Counted from the first letter of the stretch, positions 40,125 through 50,251 are shown. The stretch is 64,000 bases of DNA from Arsenophonus sp. aPb (GCF_029873475.1 NZ_CP123499.1:620001-684000), one strand, 5' to 3'. Notes: generated from the sequence alone by a model not told the origin. Made by a program: numbers and translations.

Positions 40125-42686
40125 CTATTTCACCATCTCTTTTAACCGATAAATCAATTCTAGCGCCTGACGAGGTGTCAATGCGTCAGGATTTAACTCT
40201 TCCAATGTCTTAATGGCTGGTGAAATGGTTTTTTCCACTACTTTTGCTAGTTGTGAATTATCAATAGATTTATTCGCTGGCAGTGTTGAGAGCATTTCTA
40301 GCTCGATTAATTTCTGTTTTGCTCGTTGAATAACCTTAGCGGGAACACCAGCCAATGAAGCCACGGCTAAACCATAGCTTTTACTGGCAGCACCTTCTTG
40401 CACGTTATGCATAAAAGCGATAGTGTCGTCATGCTCTATCGCATCCAGATGGATATTAACCGCCCCTTCCTGTTTGTCTGCCAAATTGGTTAATTCAAAA
40501 TAATGTGTAGCAAATAGCGTCATAGCTTTAATTTGACTAACCAGATTTTCCGCACAGGCCCAGGCAAGTGAAAGACCATCATAGGTTGAAGTACCGCGAC
40601 CAATTTCATCCATCAATACTAGACTTTGTTCAGTCGCATTATGCAGGATATTAGCGGTTTCTATCATTTCCACCATAAAAGTTGACCGACCGGCAGCAAG
40701 ATCATCAGACGCACCAACCCGCGTAAAGATCCGATCAATCGGGCCAATAATCGCTTTTTCGGCTGGCACAAAGCTACCTATATAAGCGAGCAAGGTAATT
40801 AATGCTGCTTGACGCATATAAGTACTTTTACCGCCCATATTAGGGCCGGTAATAATCAACAACCGACGTTGTGGCGACAGATCCAATGGATTAGAAATAA
40901 ATGGCTCACTCAGAACCTGTTCAACAACTGGATGGCGTCCAGCAACAATTTCTATACCAGGTTTCTCAGTCAATATTGGGCAACGATAGTCTAAAGTCTC
41001 GGCGCGTTCTGCCAAATTATTGAGTACATCTAATTCAGCTAAAGCTTCGGCGCTAGTTTGTAACGCTGACAGATGGGGTAGTAACAGATCAAATAGTTCT
41101 TCATAAAGTTTTTTCTCAATCGCTAATGCTTTACTTTTAGATGTTAACACCTTGTCTTCATATTCTTTCAGCTCAGGGATAATATAGCGTTCGGCATTTT
41201 TTAGAGTTTGGCGACGAACATAATGGATAGGTACCCGATGACTCTGTCCGCGACTGACTTGCAGATAATAGCCATGTACCGCATTAAAACCGACTTTTAG
41301 ACTATCGATGCCTAATTTCTCTTTTTCCCGCAATTCGAGTTTTTCTAAATAATCACTGGCACCATCGGCCAGAGCACGCCATTCATCCAGTTCGCTATGA
41401 TATCCGGCAGCAATCACGCCCCCATCTCGCACTAACACAGGGGGTGTTTCAACAATGGCTTCTTCTAACAGGGTTTGCAGCGATGCAAAGGAACTAACAC
41501 GTAACTGCAAGTTTTTTAGATAGGTAAATTCTATCTTATCTAATATCGCGTGAATATCGGCAAATTGTTGGAAAGCGTGACGCATACGAACTAGATCTCG
41601 AGGTCGCGCTGAACGGAGTGCTAAACGGGCAAGTATCCGTTCTAAGTCACCGATTTGGCGTAGAAAAGGTTGTAATTCAAAATGATATGCTTGCAATCCT
41701 GCTATTGCCTGTTGGCGATTTAATAAGCTATCTAGATTGCGCAATGGAGTGTGTAGCCAACGTTTTAGCATACGGCTACCCATAGGTGTAACACACTGAT
41801 CCAGTATGGCCGCCACCGTATTCTCATTACCACCCGATAAATTTTGCGTTAATTCAAGATTACGACGCGTCGCTGCATCAAGAATAATGGTCTCTTTTTG
41901 CTGCTCCATAGTGATGCTACGAATATGGGGTAACGCCGTACGCTGAGTATCTTTGACATATTGCAGCAAACAACCGGCTGCTCGCAATGCTAATGTTGCT
42001 TTTTCAACGCCAAAACCCATTAGATCTTGTGTACCAAATTGCAGATTCAATTGTTGTTTGGCGGTATCTAATTCGAACTCCCACAACGGACGACGACGTA
42101 ATCCTTTATTATTTTCAAATAGCTCAACATTTGCAAAATTCTCTGGATAGAGTAGTTCTGCCGGGCGGGTTCGTTGTAATTCAGCGCTAATAGTATTGAT
42201 ATCAGCCATTTCACTAATAATAAAACGGCCAGAAGTAATATCTAAAGTGGCATAGCCATAACGATGATCTTGTTGCCAAATCGCGGCTAATAGATTGTCT
42301 TGACGCTCTTGTAGTAATGCTTCATCAGTAACGGTTCCTGGCGTTACGATGCGAACAACTTTACGTTCGACCGGGCCTTTGCTGGTAGCGGGATCACCGA
42401 TTTGTTCACAGATAGCCACCGACTCGCCTAACTGAACTAATTTGGCTAAATAGCTCTCTACGGCATGATGAGGTACACCAGCCATCGGAATCGGTTGCCC
42501 GGCCGATTGTCCACGCTTAGTTAATGAAATATCGAGTAATTGTGCAGCTTTCTTGGCATCATCAAAGAATAACTCATAAAAATCACCCATCCGATAAAAT
42601 AACAAAATATCAGCATGTTGTGCCTTAAGCCGCAAATACTGCTGCATCATTGGGGTATGGGAAGCGAAGTTTTGGCGATTAGTCAT
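40125..42686 (-). CDS. mutS: MutS, DNA mismatch repair protein
   Basis: Recognises mismatches and starts MutLH-directed repair. 853 residues, the same as E. coli. The mismatch-reading Phe-x-Glu is in 'RMGDFYELF' (F36, E38). Connector, lever and clamp domains follow, then the ATPase with Walker A 'ITGPNMGGKSTYMRQ', Walker B 'LVLMDEIGRGTSTYDG' and the C-terminal dimer tail. Intact, so this decayed-looking region is not missing mismatch repair. Confidence 0.98.
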   Translation of the reverse strand: MTNRQNFASHTPMMQQYLRLKAQHADILLFYRMGDFYELFFDDAKKAAQLLDISLTKRGQSAGQPIPMAGVPHHAVESYLAKLVQLGESVAICEQIGDPATSKGPVERKVVRIVTPGTVTDEALLQERQDNLLAAIWQQDHRYGYATLDITSGRFIISEMADINTISAELQRTRPAELLYPENFANVELFENNKGLRRRPLWEFELDTAKQQLNLQFGTQDLMGFGVEKATLALRAAGCLLQYVKDTQRTALPHIRSITMEQQKETIILDAATRRNLELTQNLSGGNENTVAAILDQCVTPMGSRMLKRWLHTPLRNLDSLLNRQQAIAGLQAYHFELQPFLRQIGDLERILARLALRSARPRDLVRMRHAFQQFADIHAILDKIEFTYLKNLQLRVSSFASLQTLLEEAIVETPPVLVRDGGVIAAGYHSELDEWRALADGASDYLEKLELREKEKLGIDSLKVGFNAVHGYYLQVSRGQSHRVPIHYVRRQTLKNAERYIIPELKEYEDKVLTSKSKALAIEKKLYEELFDLLLPHLSALQTSAEALAELDVLNNLAERAETLDYRCPILTEKPGIEIVAGRHPVVEQVLSEPFISNPLDLSPQRRLLIITGPNMGGKSTYMRQAALITLLAYIGSFVPAEKAIIGPIDRIFTRVGASDDLAAGRSTFMVEMIETANILHNATEQSLVLMDEIGRGTSTYDGLSLAWACAENLVSQIKAMTLFATHYFELTNLADKQEGAVNIHLDAIEHDDTIAFMHNVQEGAASKSYGLAVASLAGVPAKVIQRAKQKLIELEMLSTLPANKSIDNSQLAKVVEKTISPAIKTLEELNPDALTPRQALELIYRLKEMVK

Positions 42687-43328
42687 AGTTTTTATTTTTA
42701 ACTCTTTGAGTTGTATTGTTGCCGGTAAGATTTGCTTGCTTAATGCTATTTTAATTAAATTCTAAACAATTTTCTGTATAAGGAATGAATTTTAAAAATG
42801 CATTGGCAGCTTGCTAGCTAAATCTACCTACTGATGAAAAATTTGCTTTACTATACTATGGATAAGCAATAACCAGAAGTCACAGGGTTGAAAAATAGTG
42901 CTGGAAAAATTAGCTCCAATATAGGATCTATAGCAGATTTATTGACTAAATTGCGAGTGGAGAGGAAAAAACAGCGGTAACGATTTATTAAGTTACATGT
43001 CTCACTGGATGAGTACTCAATCATGAGATAACACAGCCCCAAAATTATTCTCTAGGCTGACGGAAAAAAATGACGCCAATAAATGAAATTATTAATGGTC
43101 AGAATCTACTCTTTGCTCAAGCTGTTGTTAAGATAGCGAAAGTAAAAACAATTTGTTATGCAATTGGCTTAAGGGCAGTGGCAGCGAGTTAAATTAAGTT
43201 CTGCTTATGTTAGCACACTAGATAATAGTTCAAGTTGCGCTCAAACAACCTTCTCGATGGCAGTTTTCTGATTGTTATGACGGATGAATTAGGCAAAGGC
43301 CGCCTGACAGAATGTTATAGCAATTAGA
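42687..43328. other. Gene-poor region upstream of mutS
   Basis: 642 bp between divergently placed mutS and the acetyltransferase gene. Only short open frames (at most 63 codons) occur, with no recognisable motifs or ribosome sites. Probably decayed DNA. Confidence 0.5.
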
Positions 43329-43775
43329 TTAGATAAGTTTTTTGCGAAAACAGATAACGCGTTCTATTTCATCAAAGCCCCAATTTTGATGCGCTTCATA
43401 GGATAGTGTATTGCCAATTTCGGCATCGGAACAGAGTTCATCAAAGCCCTCTGCAATTAGATCGGCGGTTATTTGACTGATCAACGCCTGAGCAATACCT
43501 TGTTGACGATATTCAGGCTTCACCCAGATACCCTCCAAAAATGGAACCGGTTGTTTGCTACAACCATTGGCATATTCACGTAGGGATATTTCGGCAAAAC
43601 CGACCGCCTGATGATTAGCCAACAGAGCAATATATGCTGCATTCTGCTTGTTACTCAATATGTTATCTATGTCATTAAGATGGCTAGCGCGGGCATGTTT
43701 GTCCCACAGCTGCACCCGCATAGCTACCCAAACCATGCGATCGGTTTTCTCCATCTTACGGATCATTATTGACAT
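43329..43775 (-). CDS. GNAT acetyltransferase, aminoglycoside 6'-N-acetyltransferase-like
   Basis: 148 residues, one GNAT domain using acetyl-CoA. The 'YANGCSKQPVPFLEGIWVKPEYRQQGIAQALI' stretch (partly quoted) corresponds closely to the AAC(6')-I chromosomal group ('YVNGCESSPVAFLEGIYV'). The acetyl-CoA pyrophosphate loop is 'QQGIA', and the C-terminus 'WGFDEIERVICFRKKL' also fits. AGGA lies 9 bases before the ATG. Whether it acts on aminoglycosides is inference; many intrinsic family members have weak activity or other substrates. Confidence 0.8.
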   Translation of the reverse strand: MSIMIRKMEKTDRMVWVAMRVQLWDKHARASHLNDIDNILSNKQNAAYIALLANHQAVGFAEISLREYANGCSKQPVPFLEGIWVKPEYRQQGIAQALISQITADLIAEGFDELCSDAEIGNTLSYEAHQNWGFDEIERVICFRKKLI

Positions 43776-44022
43776 AGCATTTCCTATTTTCTCAGCAGCG
43801 GCACCATTATCTTTTTAGCTATATAAGAAATAACATTAAATAATTGGTTACGACAAATTTTAAACGGCTATATTTGCTCTTTATTCGATAACAATATCAT
43901 TTAATCGTGCCATTTTACTCAATAAATCGGTTTTATTCGATTTATAAAAAGAATAACCGCATATTTATTTTACATCTTGTTTTAGTTAAAATTATTTAAC
44001 ATTAATTATGACAGGGATGATA

Positions 44023-44430
44023 ATGAAAAAGTTAGTTTTAGCTTTAATTACAATGGGAATGATGAGTGGTTGTGCAACGATAGTGGGTGATAAAACTCAG
44101 CGCATACAGATTGATAGCAATCCGTCTGGTGCTGAATTTTCTGTCAAAGATGAAAAGGGCACAATCATTGCTCAAGGAAGAACGCCTCAGGGAATTACAT
44201 TAGAAAAATCTGAGGGTAGTTATTTTGGTAAAAAGAGTTATGAAATTACTTTGACCAAGGAAGGATTAAAACCGGTTACCTTACCGTTAAAAGCGAGTGC
44301 TAATGGGTGGTATGTTGCTGGTAATCTATTCTTTGGTGGATTAATAGGTTGGTTAATTGTCGATCCATTTAATGGTGGTATGTATACACTTCATCCGAAA
44401 ACCATTAATGCTACTTTATCGGACATATAA
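44023..44430 (+). CDS. Small lipoprotein, function unknown
   Basis: 135 residues from the ATG at 44023 (AGGGATGA upstream; an earlier ATG at 44008 is weaker). Signal peptide with lipobox 'MMSGC' and Asp-free +2 position (Ala), suggesting the outer membrane. The mature part has a PEGA-like 'IQIDSNPSGAEFSVKDEKG' beta segment and a C-terminal hydrophobic stretch 'WYVAGNLFFGGLIGWLIVDPF'. Similar proteins occur widely in Proteobacteria without a known role. Confidence 0.75.
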   Translation: MKKLVLALITMGMMSGCATIVGDKTQRIQIDSNPSGAEFSVKDEKGTIIAQGRTPQGITLEKSEGSYFGKKSYEITLTKEGLKPVTLPLKASANGWYVAGNLFFGGLIGWLIVDPFNGGMYTLHPKTINATLSDI

Positions 44431-44460
44431 TTACAGCTATTAGCTATAAAATGATAATTT

Positions 44461-44484
44461 AAGCCCGCTAGTGGGCTTATTTTA
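44461..44484. terminator. Terminator after the small lipoprotein gene
   Basis: AAGCCC-GCTAGT-GGGCTT followed by ATTTTATTTT, 30 bp past the stop. The stem is short but GC-rich for this region. Confidence 0.65.
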
Positions 44485-44670
44485 TTTTGGTAGAACTGTT
44501 TTTAATTAATAGTATTAACCGTTATTTGCTATAAATACTATTTCGCTATTATTAAAATTTATTGGTTTGTCGCATTAATCATTATTACATTTTTATCTTT
44601 AACTACCAGAGCAGCTTATTTTGTTATTGAGCAAATTTAATTGCTATTAATGCGACAAAACCGGTTAATT

Positions 44671-45483
44671 TTAGGATGTTTTTTTGAATTTCTCTTCAAA
44701 GAAAGCGCGGGCATCTACAGCATTTGCCTGCGATAAATTGTTATGAATAATTTTGTCGGCATAATAAGCGCTAAAGCGTCCGCAATCATTACCATTTAAC
44801 AAAGATTGATCGCCATGATATTCGGTAGTGATAACAAAATCTTCAGCTAAATCTAGTCCTTCAGCTGCTTGTAACTGTTCAGTTAAATGCGCCGCGCCAC
44901 TGTAAAAAGTATCAAGTAAACCGCCTTTAGAATCATGGATTTTGGCTGATTGGATTTTACCGGCATTCATATCCACTTCGAGTAACACAAAATGACCGCG
45001 AGTACTCAAGCCAAATTGATTGCTTTGCGCAATTGGAATTAAGGCTTTTACTTGCTGGTGGGGATAAGCATTTTTGATTTCATGCAGCGTCTGGGCAGCA
45101 GAACGGCCACCGGATAGTTGACTTTTTGTTTCGCTTGCATTGGTTAAATCATGGCAGGCAGAAGAGACAATATAAGTCGTGTTGTCTATTTGCTTGCTGC
45201 GATAACCCGTTTGCGCTACACCGCCATTATAAAAAGGTGCTTCATGTTGCCATTGATTGCTTTTGCTAAAGATATCATCCAAAGCAGAATTTAATTTTGA
45301 GGGTGTTAGTTTCTCACCGAAAGTTCCGGTTAAATAATTGAAAAAATTACGCATCCAGGAACAAAAACCGGACTTTTCTGGTGAAGGTGGGTGTCTAAAC
45401 TCAGTTGGCATGCTGGGTTCAGCAACAGAAATATTATCCCAATCACTAGATAGATTGGGATGAGTGTTTGAGATTATGGTCAT
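44671..45483 (-). CDS. Putative CE-clan (Ulp1/SseL/ElaD-like) cysteine protease, possible secreted effector
   Basis: 270 residues. The C-terminal half carries an ordered His-Asp-Cys set in CE-clan spacing: 'RGHFVLLEVD' (H164), 'KIHDSKGG' (D184) and 'NDCGRFSAYYADKI' (C234, followed by Gly as in ubiquitin-like proteases). The first 40 residues are rich in Ser, Thr and Pro with no signal peptide, resembling type III secretion leaders. A strong AAGGAG site precedes the ATG. Activity and secretion are inference. YopJ-type acetyltransferases share this fold and remain an alternative. It is divergent from the 343-residue unknown gene. Confidence 0.6.
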   Translation of the reverse strand: MTIISNTHPNLSSDWDNISVAEPSMPTEFRHPPSPEKSGFCSWMRNFFNYLTGTFGEKLTPSKLNSALDDIFSKSNQWQHEAPFYNGGVAQTGYRSKQIDNTTYIVSSACHDLTNASETKSQLSGGRSAAQTLHEIKNAYPHQQVKALIPIAQSNQFGLSTRGHFVLLEVDMNAGKIQSAKIHDSKGGLLDTFYSGAAHLTEQLQAAEGLDLAEDFVITTEYHGDQSLLNGNDCGRFSAYYADKIIHNNLSQANAVDARAFFEEKFKKTS

Positions 45484-46006
45484 AATTTTAACTCCTTAAT
45501 AAGTAATAGGATAAGTATTTCATCTTAACGCTATTTCAAAGCATCAGTAATTTATCTCATAGCCGCGATAAGTTTGCGCTTCTACAATAATTTTCCCAAT
45601 AAAACTTATTTATGACTATCAGGATTAAACCTTATTATTATGAAAATCTTTTATTGTTTGCCGTTATCGACAATGCGGCTTTTATACTATTTAATACTAA
45701 AAATAATTAGCGATTAATATATAACAGTTAATTAATCTAATTTTGTTATAAAAATATCAATTAAATAAGATAAAAAATAAAAACCGCATTAAATAGTATT
45801 TTTTATTCCGTTATTGACCAAAATTAAAAAAAATAAATATTTTTTTTAAAAAACATTACGACAAGATATGTAATGCTATTGGTTATTAAATAAATATTAA
45901 CCGATGATAAATTCTGCTAAAGCATAACTTAACGAGACTGTTAATGCTTTTTACTCAACGGCAAATAAGTTAGTTATCGATGGTGAAGAAGTAAAGGAAC
46001 AATTTT
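45484..46006. other. Divergent intergenic region between the putative protease and the unknown gene
   Basis: 523 bp, very AT-rich with poly-A/T runs, between two divergently transcribed genes. It must hold both promoters, but none can be assigned with confidence. No gene is visible. Confidence 0.5.
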
Positions 46007-47038
46007 ATGGCCAGCTATGGAGTTTTAGAAACGGTCGGTGGCGTATCAATCAATGATTTTACTGTAATTAATCAGGCGGCTCAACTAACGGATAGATCAG
46101 TAGATGAACTTGATAAAATAATTGAAAGATTTAATAAATATAATCAATCAATACTAGTTGTATCCCTTGCCGGAAAGATCAGCAATATAGCCGATTTTCA
46201 ATTTGACAAAATTGAAAGCGATTGCCGGTTAAGGAAGGCTGGTTTCCAAGGCAAACAGGCAAGTGGGGCAGTAAATTTTTCTGGTGCAGTCTTATTTAGT
46301 CGCTGTAAAGACAAAATGTTTGCTACTGAATATTCAAATATCAATAATCCTAACATAAAAAACTATCTATCAGATTTAAAGACTGAGCTACAAAACTGCG
46401 AAGATTGTGATCGAATGGTTGAATTAGAACAAGAGATAGAGGATACGAATCAGTACATTAACTCAAGAAAAGTGGATTTTTCTTTCGGTTTTATTATTGA
46501 TCCAAACTCAATCACTATACAGAATGCCTTTCCAAGTCAACATAACACAATTAATCGTTTGCATGATAAAATTGAAATCATTGAAGGTAAAGCCTATAGC
46601 AGCGGTATTACAGAATCAGATATGTTTAGAGATAAGCATTACCAAGTTAATGAAAAAGGAGTGTTGATCCCGAGAAGTAAACCGCAAGAGGATATTGAAG
46701 CTGTCAAGAAACATATTGAAAAAGGAAGATTGGCCGATGCAAATCATTTGAATAACCCCCAGGTTCATTATGATAAGAAATTAAGTGAAATCTTGTTCTT
46801 ACCTAACGCGGATTATCGCCAATCAATCACTGCTGGATATATTGATCTCGCCAGTGGATTCGAAAACTGTTCAAAAGTTGATATCAATAACTATCTATTT
46901 GAAAATTCAGAACAAATAATTTTCTTTAAAAATAAAATGGCAGAAAAACCGCTATGTTTAATTTTCAATAACGAAAGTGGTGGCAGAGAAATAGCAAAAA
47001 TTAATTTCGCGGATGGTATTCTATCTGTGGTTTGGTAG
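46007..47038 (+). CDS. Protein of unknown function (343 residues)
   Basis: Not recognised. AAGGA lies about 8 bases before the ATG. No signal peptide and no membrane segment. A Cys-Asp pair region 'LQNCEDCDRMVELEQEIEDT' falls in a likely coiled coil (about 120-155). The remainder is mixed alpha/beta, with a hydrophobic N-terminal 'VVSLAGKISNIADFQ'. Codon use is as AT-rich as its neighbours. Its position divergent to a putative secreted protease suggests, but does not show, a related host-interaction role. Confidence 0.6.
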   Translation: MASYGVLETVGGVSINDFTVINQAAQLTDRSVDELDKIIERFNKYNQSILVVSLAGKISNIADFQFDKIESDCRLRKAGFQGKQASGAVNFSGAVLFSRCKDKMFATEYSNINNPNIKNYLSDLKTELQNCEDCDRMVELEQEIEDTNQYINSRKVDFSFGFIIDPNSITIQNAFPSQHNTINRLHDKIEIIEGKAYSSGITESDMFRDKHYQVNEKGVLIPRSKPQEDIEAVKKHIEKGRLADANHLNNPQVHYDKKLSEILFLPNADYRQSITAGYIDLASGFENCSKVDINNYLFENSEQIIFFKNKMAEKPLCLIFNNESGGREIAKINFADGILSVVW

Positions 47039-47258
47039 AGTCGTAAGAGCAGATCTGAATAAAGTTGTGTTATTAAAGTTTATTTTACTTAGCTAATAAG
47101 TTAAATAATTCCATGCTGGCTATAGATATGAATTTTGTTCAAAAAAGAGTGAGATGAAATTGAAATAGCTGGGTTTGCTAAACATTACCTTGGTGAATGC
47201 GCATTTTCATTGAGGATAACTAAGGTGTTTTTTGGGTGTAATAAAAAGAGGATTAAAC

Positions 47259-48194
47259 TTAGACAAGTATTTTTTTGATCCATAAATAGATGATTGCTAA
47301 CAATGTTGTTAGTAGAGAAACGCTTAATACAATAATAAAGCCTATCACTTCGCCTTCAAAAGGCACTTTAACATTCATTCCCCAAAAACTAGCAAAGATC
47401 ATCGGTATAGTTAATAGTATGGTAATGGTTGCCAGAAACTTAAGAAATTTATTTTGATTATTGGCTACCATTGAAGCAACCGTATTCATCATATCGGTAA
47501 TTATTTTTGAGTAGGTTACGACCACTTCAATTGACTGCTTATTTTCAGTGTATACATCATCTAATAACTCCTCATCGATTTCAGCAAAATAAGAAATTTT
47601 ATCATAAGCACTGTCTTTTATTTTAATAATTCGCATAACAGCCAGATCATTGGAATGTAATGACATGGAAAAAAAGACCAAACTTCGTTGTAAATCCATT
47701 ATGCTGATAACATCTTCATTTTTCGTGCTAGTTAATAATTCAATTTCTAACCTTTCAAATTTACTGATAATTAATTTTGTGATGATATTAAATTCACTCG
47801 CAATGCCATACATTAAAGCCAGCAATATATTTATGCCAGACATATTTTCACAGTCAATAGTCTCGATAAATTTCAAGGCATTCACTTTATCATATGAAAT
47901 AATAGTCATATTTTTTTTAGTTAAAAAAATACAAATTGGGCTAATTGAGAATGCGTTATCACCGATTTTTATTGGCGAATTTATAACAGCAAAAATAAAA
48001 TTACCCCTTAAATCAATTCTCGCTCTCTCTTTATTAGCTAATGCTTTGTTTATAGTTTGTGTCGAGATAGCGGTTTTTTTTGCTAGCGATGCAATATCTT
48101 GTTCGGTTGGATTTGCAATATGAATATAGCCATCATTATAATATAATGTCTTCGCCGTATCAGGGTTTTTATTATCCAAATGATAATTAGCCAT
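47259..48194 (-). CDS. CorA-family divalent metal ion transporter
   Basis: Inner-membrane Mg2+/Co2+/Zn2+ channel-type transporter. 311 residues from the ATG at 48194. A large cytoplasmic domain (about 1-250) ends in the long stalk helix; two C-terminal membrane segments follow, with the diagnostic Gly-Met-Asn motif in 'ASFWGMNVKVP' after the first. The ion cannot be told from sequence; similarity is closer to the ZntB/CorA-like branch than to E. coli CorA. Confidence 0.85.
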   Translation of the reverse strand: MANYHLDNKNPDTAKTLYYNDGYIHIANPTEQDIASLAKKTAISTQTINKALANKERARIDLRGNFIFAVINSPIKIGDNAFSISPICIFLTKKNMTIISYDKVNALKFIETIDCENMSGINILLALMYGIASEFNIITKLIISKFERLEIELLTSTKNEDVISIMDLQRSLVFFSMSLHSNDLAVMRIIKIKDSAYDKISYFAEIDEELLDDVYTENKQSIEVVVTYSKIITDMMNTVASMVANNQNKFLKFLATITILLTIPMIFASFWGMNVKVPFEGEVIGFIIVLSVSLLTTLLAIIYLWIKKILV

Positions 48195-48548
48195 AAACAA
48201 TTAATCACTTTCATATCTTAATATTTTATTATGTAATTATTACTCACAATATTGAGTTTATCCATGTGTGTTTTGCAGGTGAGTCTGCTCAATATTATTT
48301 CCCAGTACTCACTGGCTAAGCGTTGCCAATTATCTTTGCAAAAGATCTAATGGCTGAAAAGCTATTCCCAAGGTGTTATAAAAAAATAATAGTAATATCA
48401 CAAATTAGTTATAATCTTAGTACTAGTAGGTAGATTTAATGAATTAACTTATCGATTGTTGGCGAGAAAATCTCTCTAGCAAAAATAGCTAATAATATAG
48501 ACACTTATAATGCAAGACGATAAATAAAATCGAGTTAATGGGGTTGAT
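48195..48548. other. Intergenic region before the VOC gene
   Basis: 354 bp between divergent genes with no recognisable gene, repeat or strong promoter. Confidence 0.5.
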
Positions 48549-49034
48549 ATGAAAGAGTTAACAGCAGGCTTTTCTAGAGCTAACCATGTTGGCATTACTG
48601 TCAGTAATTTGGCTAAATCTATTGCTTTCTATGAAACTTTAACCGGTACTAAAGCGGTAAACGTTGATGAGATAAGTGGCAAGAGAATGGCGCAGACGCA
48701 AGGTTTAGATAATATCCGAATTAAGTTTGCTAATTTTCAACTTGATAATTTGAATATCGATATTCTGGAATATGTGGTACCTGAACCGACCCAAGCTTCT
48801 TATTCCAATAACCAAATTAGCGCCATGCATCTTTGTTTCGAAGTTGATGACCTAGATGCTGCGATTAAGCGAATGAAATCGATAGGTATTGAGCCTGATG
48901 GAGAGCCCATATTTTTTATGCCAGAAGATGGATTAAAATCAGGCTTTGGTACAGGCGTTGCCTACTTCCGTGATCCTGACGGTACTAATTTAGAAATTAT
49001 TGCGCCTAAAGGGCCATTTGTGCGTAAAACATAA
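48549..49034 (+). CDS. VOC-family (glyoxalase-like) protein
   Basis: 161 residues. Two beta-alpha-beta-beta-beta modules: 'RANHVGITVSNLAKSIAFYETL' and 'ISAMHLCFEVDDLDAAIKRMKS'. The typical ending 'VAYFRDPDGTNLEIIAPKG' is present. His (HVGI), His (MHLC) and Glu (LEII) are candidate metal ligands. The family includes glyoxalase I, dioxygenases and antibiotic-binding proteins; the substrate is unknown. Confidence 0.85.
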   Translation: MKELTAGFSRANHVGITVSNLAKSIAFYETLTGTKAVNVDEISGKRMAQTQGLDNIRIKFANFQLDNLNIDILEYVVPEPTQASYSNNQISAMHLCFEVDDLDAAIKRMKSIGIEPDGEPIFFMPEDGLKSGFGTGVAYFRDPDGTNLEIIAPKGPFVRKT

Positions 49035-49460
49035 TATTAAGCGAGACATTGTGGCGGTTAGTCGTTTCATTCCATGCTTTCGCTCCACGATCGTTCATTC
49101 ATTAGCCTTTGAACCGATTGGTTATTTCAGCACGGGTAACTGGGTAAATTTAATCACTGATTGTCTGTTTATACCACTTTCAAGCATCTAGCGGGCTAAC
49201 GACACTGATTTCAAGGGTTGCAGAATTTGCACGTAATTTGCTCAATCAACAAGTAAAATCAGTGCTTGCCGTAGCTAAAGATTTGGCATCTGATTGAAAT
49301 ATATGCATAGCAGATAATATTGTCCGTTTCTCAAACGGAGCTCACCAATTACTCATAAACACATTCACTTCCCATAAGCCTATGCTAAGCCTTTAATGGT
49401 TACAACAAAATAATTTAAATAAATTGCTAATTATTTTCATGATAAGGATAGAAAGATAAA
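49035..49460. other. Intergenic region, probably decayed
   Basis: 426 bp with only short interrupted frames; one reads 'RVAEFARNLLNQQVKSVLAVAKDL' and then stops, suggesting gene debris, but I cannot identify it. Confidence 0.4.
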
Positions 49461-49751
49461 ATGAAATTTATACTATCAGTACTGGCTGTTTCCATCTTGT
49501 TTTCTGCCAGTTCTTTTGCTGCAAAAGAGATCACAGCTGAAGAGTTTTCTAGCTATACAAAGATCGGTGAGCTATCCGTTAAGCAATCAGGTTTACCTAT
49601 TGGGAATCATGCAGAATTATTGCACGCAGTTGATAAAAAATGCCAGGATCTCGGCGGGGTAAAAACAGATAATTGTTATTACCTAATTATTGATAAGACA
49701 GGTAATGAAACAAACTATCAAAATATTGATGTTGAAATTTTCAAAAAATAA
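49461..49751 (+). CDS. Small periplasmic DUF1471 (YhcN/BhsA-like) protein
   Basis: 96 residues. Signal peptide 'MKFILSVLAVSILFSASSFA' with cleavage after 'SFA'. The mature part reads 'EITAEEFSSYTKIGELSV' and ends 'YYLIIDKTGNETNYQNIDVEIFKK'-like, the fold of the YdgH/BhsA/McbA/YhcN stress-response family. Two Cys (CQDLGG..NCYY) could form a disulfide. Family members affect stress tolerance and biofilm; the role here is unknown. Confidence 0.75.
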   Translation: MKFILSVLAVSILFSASSFAAKEITAEEFSSYTKIGELSVKQSGLPIGNHAELLHAVDKKCQDLGGVKTDNCYYLIIDKTGNETNYQNIDVEIFKK

Positions 49752-49849
49752 CCTTTAGATTTTCTCCGCCCTAAATTAGCCAAATCTAATTATAGAGCGG
49801 ATAACATATAAGTTATCTGCTGCTGCTTTTTTTAATGAGAAGCTAATCA

Positions 49850-50050
49850 TGATAAAAAAATCGCATTGTTGCTTATTTTATTTTGCTATTATTTTCTACT
49901 CAAACATCAGCAGAAGTGATTGTTGCGGTGGGCGCTGAACCCATCTACCCATACGGTTATTATAATTATCCAGCTTATTAATGTGCACACTATGGCTATG
50001 ATGATGCCGAATGGTTTGTCGAACTGTCAGTATACGTAATATCGGTTACC
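49850..50050 (+). pseudogene. Decayed small secreted protein gene
   Basis: A signal-peptide-like start (ATG at 49850) is frameshifted within about 20 codons. In the +2 frame it continues 'LLFSTQTSAEVIVAVGAEPIYPYG', then 'YYNYPAY', a stop, and 'AHYGYDDAEWFVEL'. The Tyr/Gly/Pro-rich pattern resembles small exported proteins of Enterobacterales. About 300 bp of featureless DNA follow before luxI. Confidence 0.4.
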
Positions 50051-50235
50051 TAGTTGTATGTAAAAATAAACAAGTAACATATCACTTAGTAAGAGTCTTC
50101 TCTATGACCCTAGATGCTTACATCTGCAAAAGACTTTTACTGGATAATATGCGTTAAATTATCGATTATATATCTTCATTTTTTACTTATTAACTTAATT
50201 CTGGCTGTTATTATTTTTGTATAAAAAATAGTTGA

Positions 50236-50251
50236 GTGATTATTAAATCAC
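50236..50251. promoter_or_regulatory. Palindrome upstream of luxI
   Basis: GTGATT-ATTA-AATCAC, a 6-bp-arm inverted repeat 112 bp before the luxI start. It does not match the lux-box consensus, so operator function is speculative. Confidence 0.25.

Noticed and set aside
42851..43042. 63-codon minus-strand frame upstream of mutS
   Set aside because: No recognisable domain or initiation signal.
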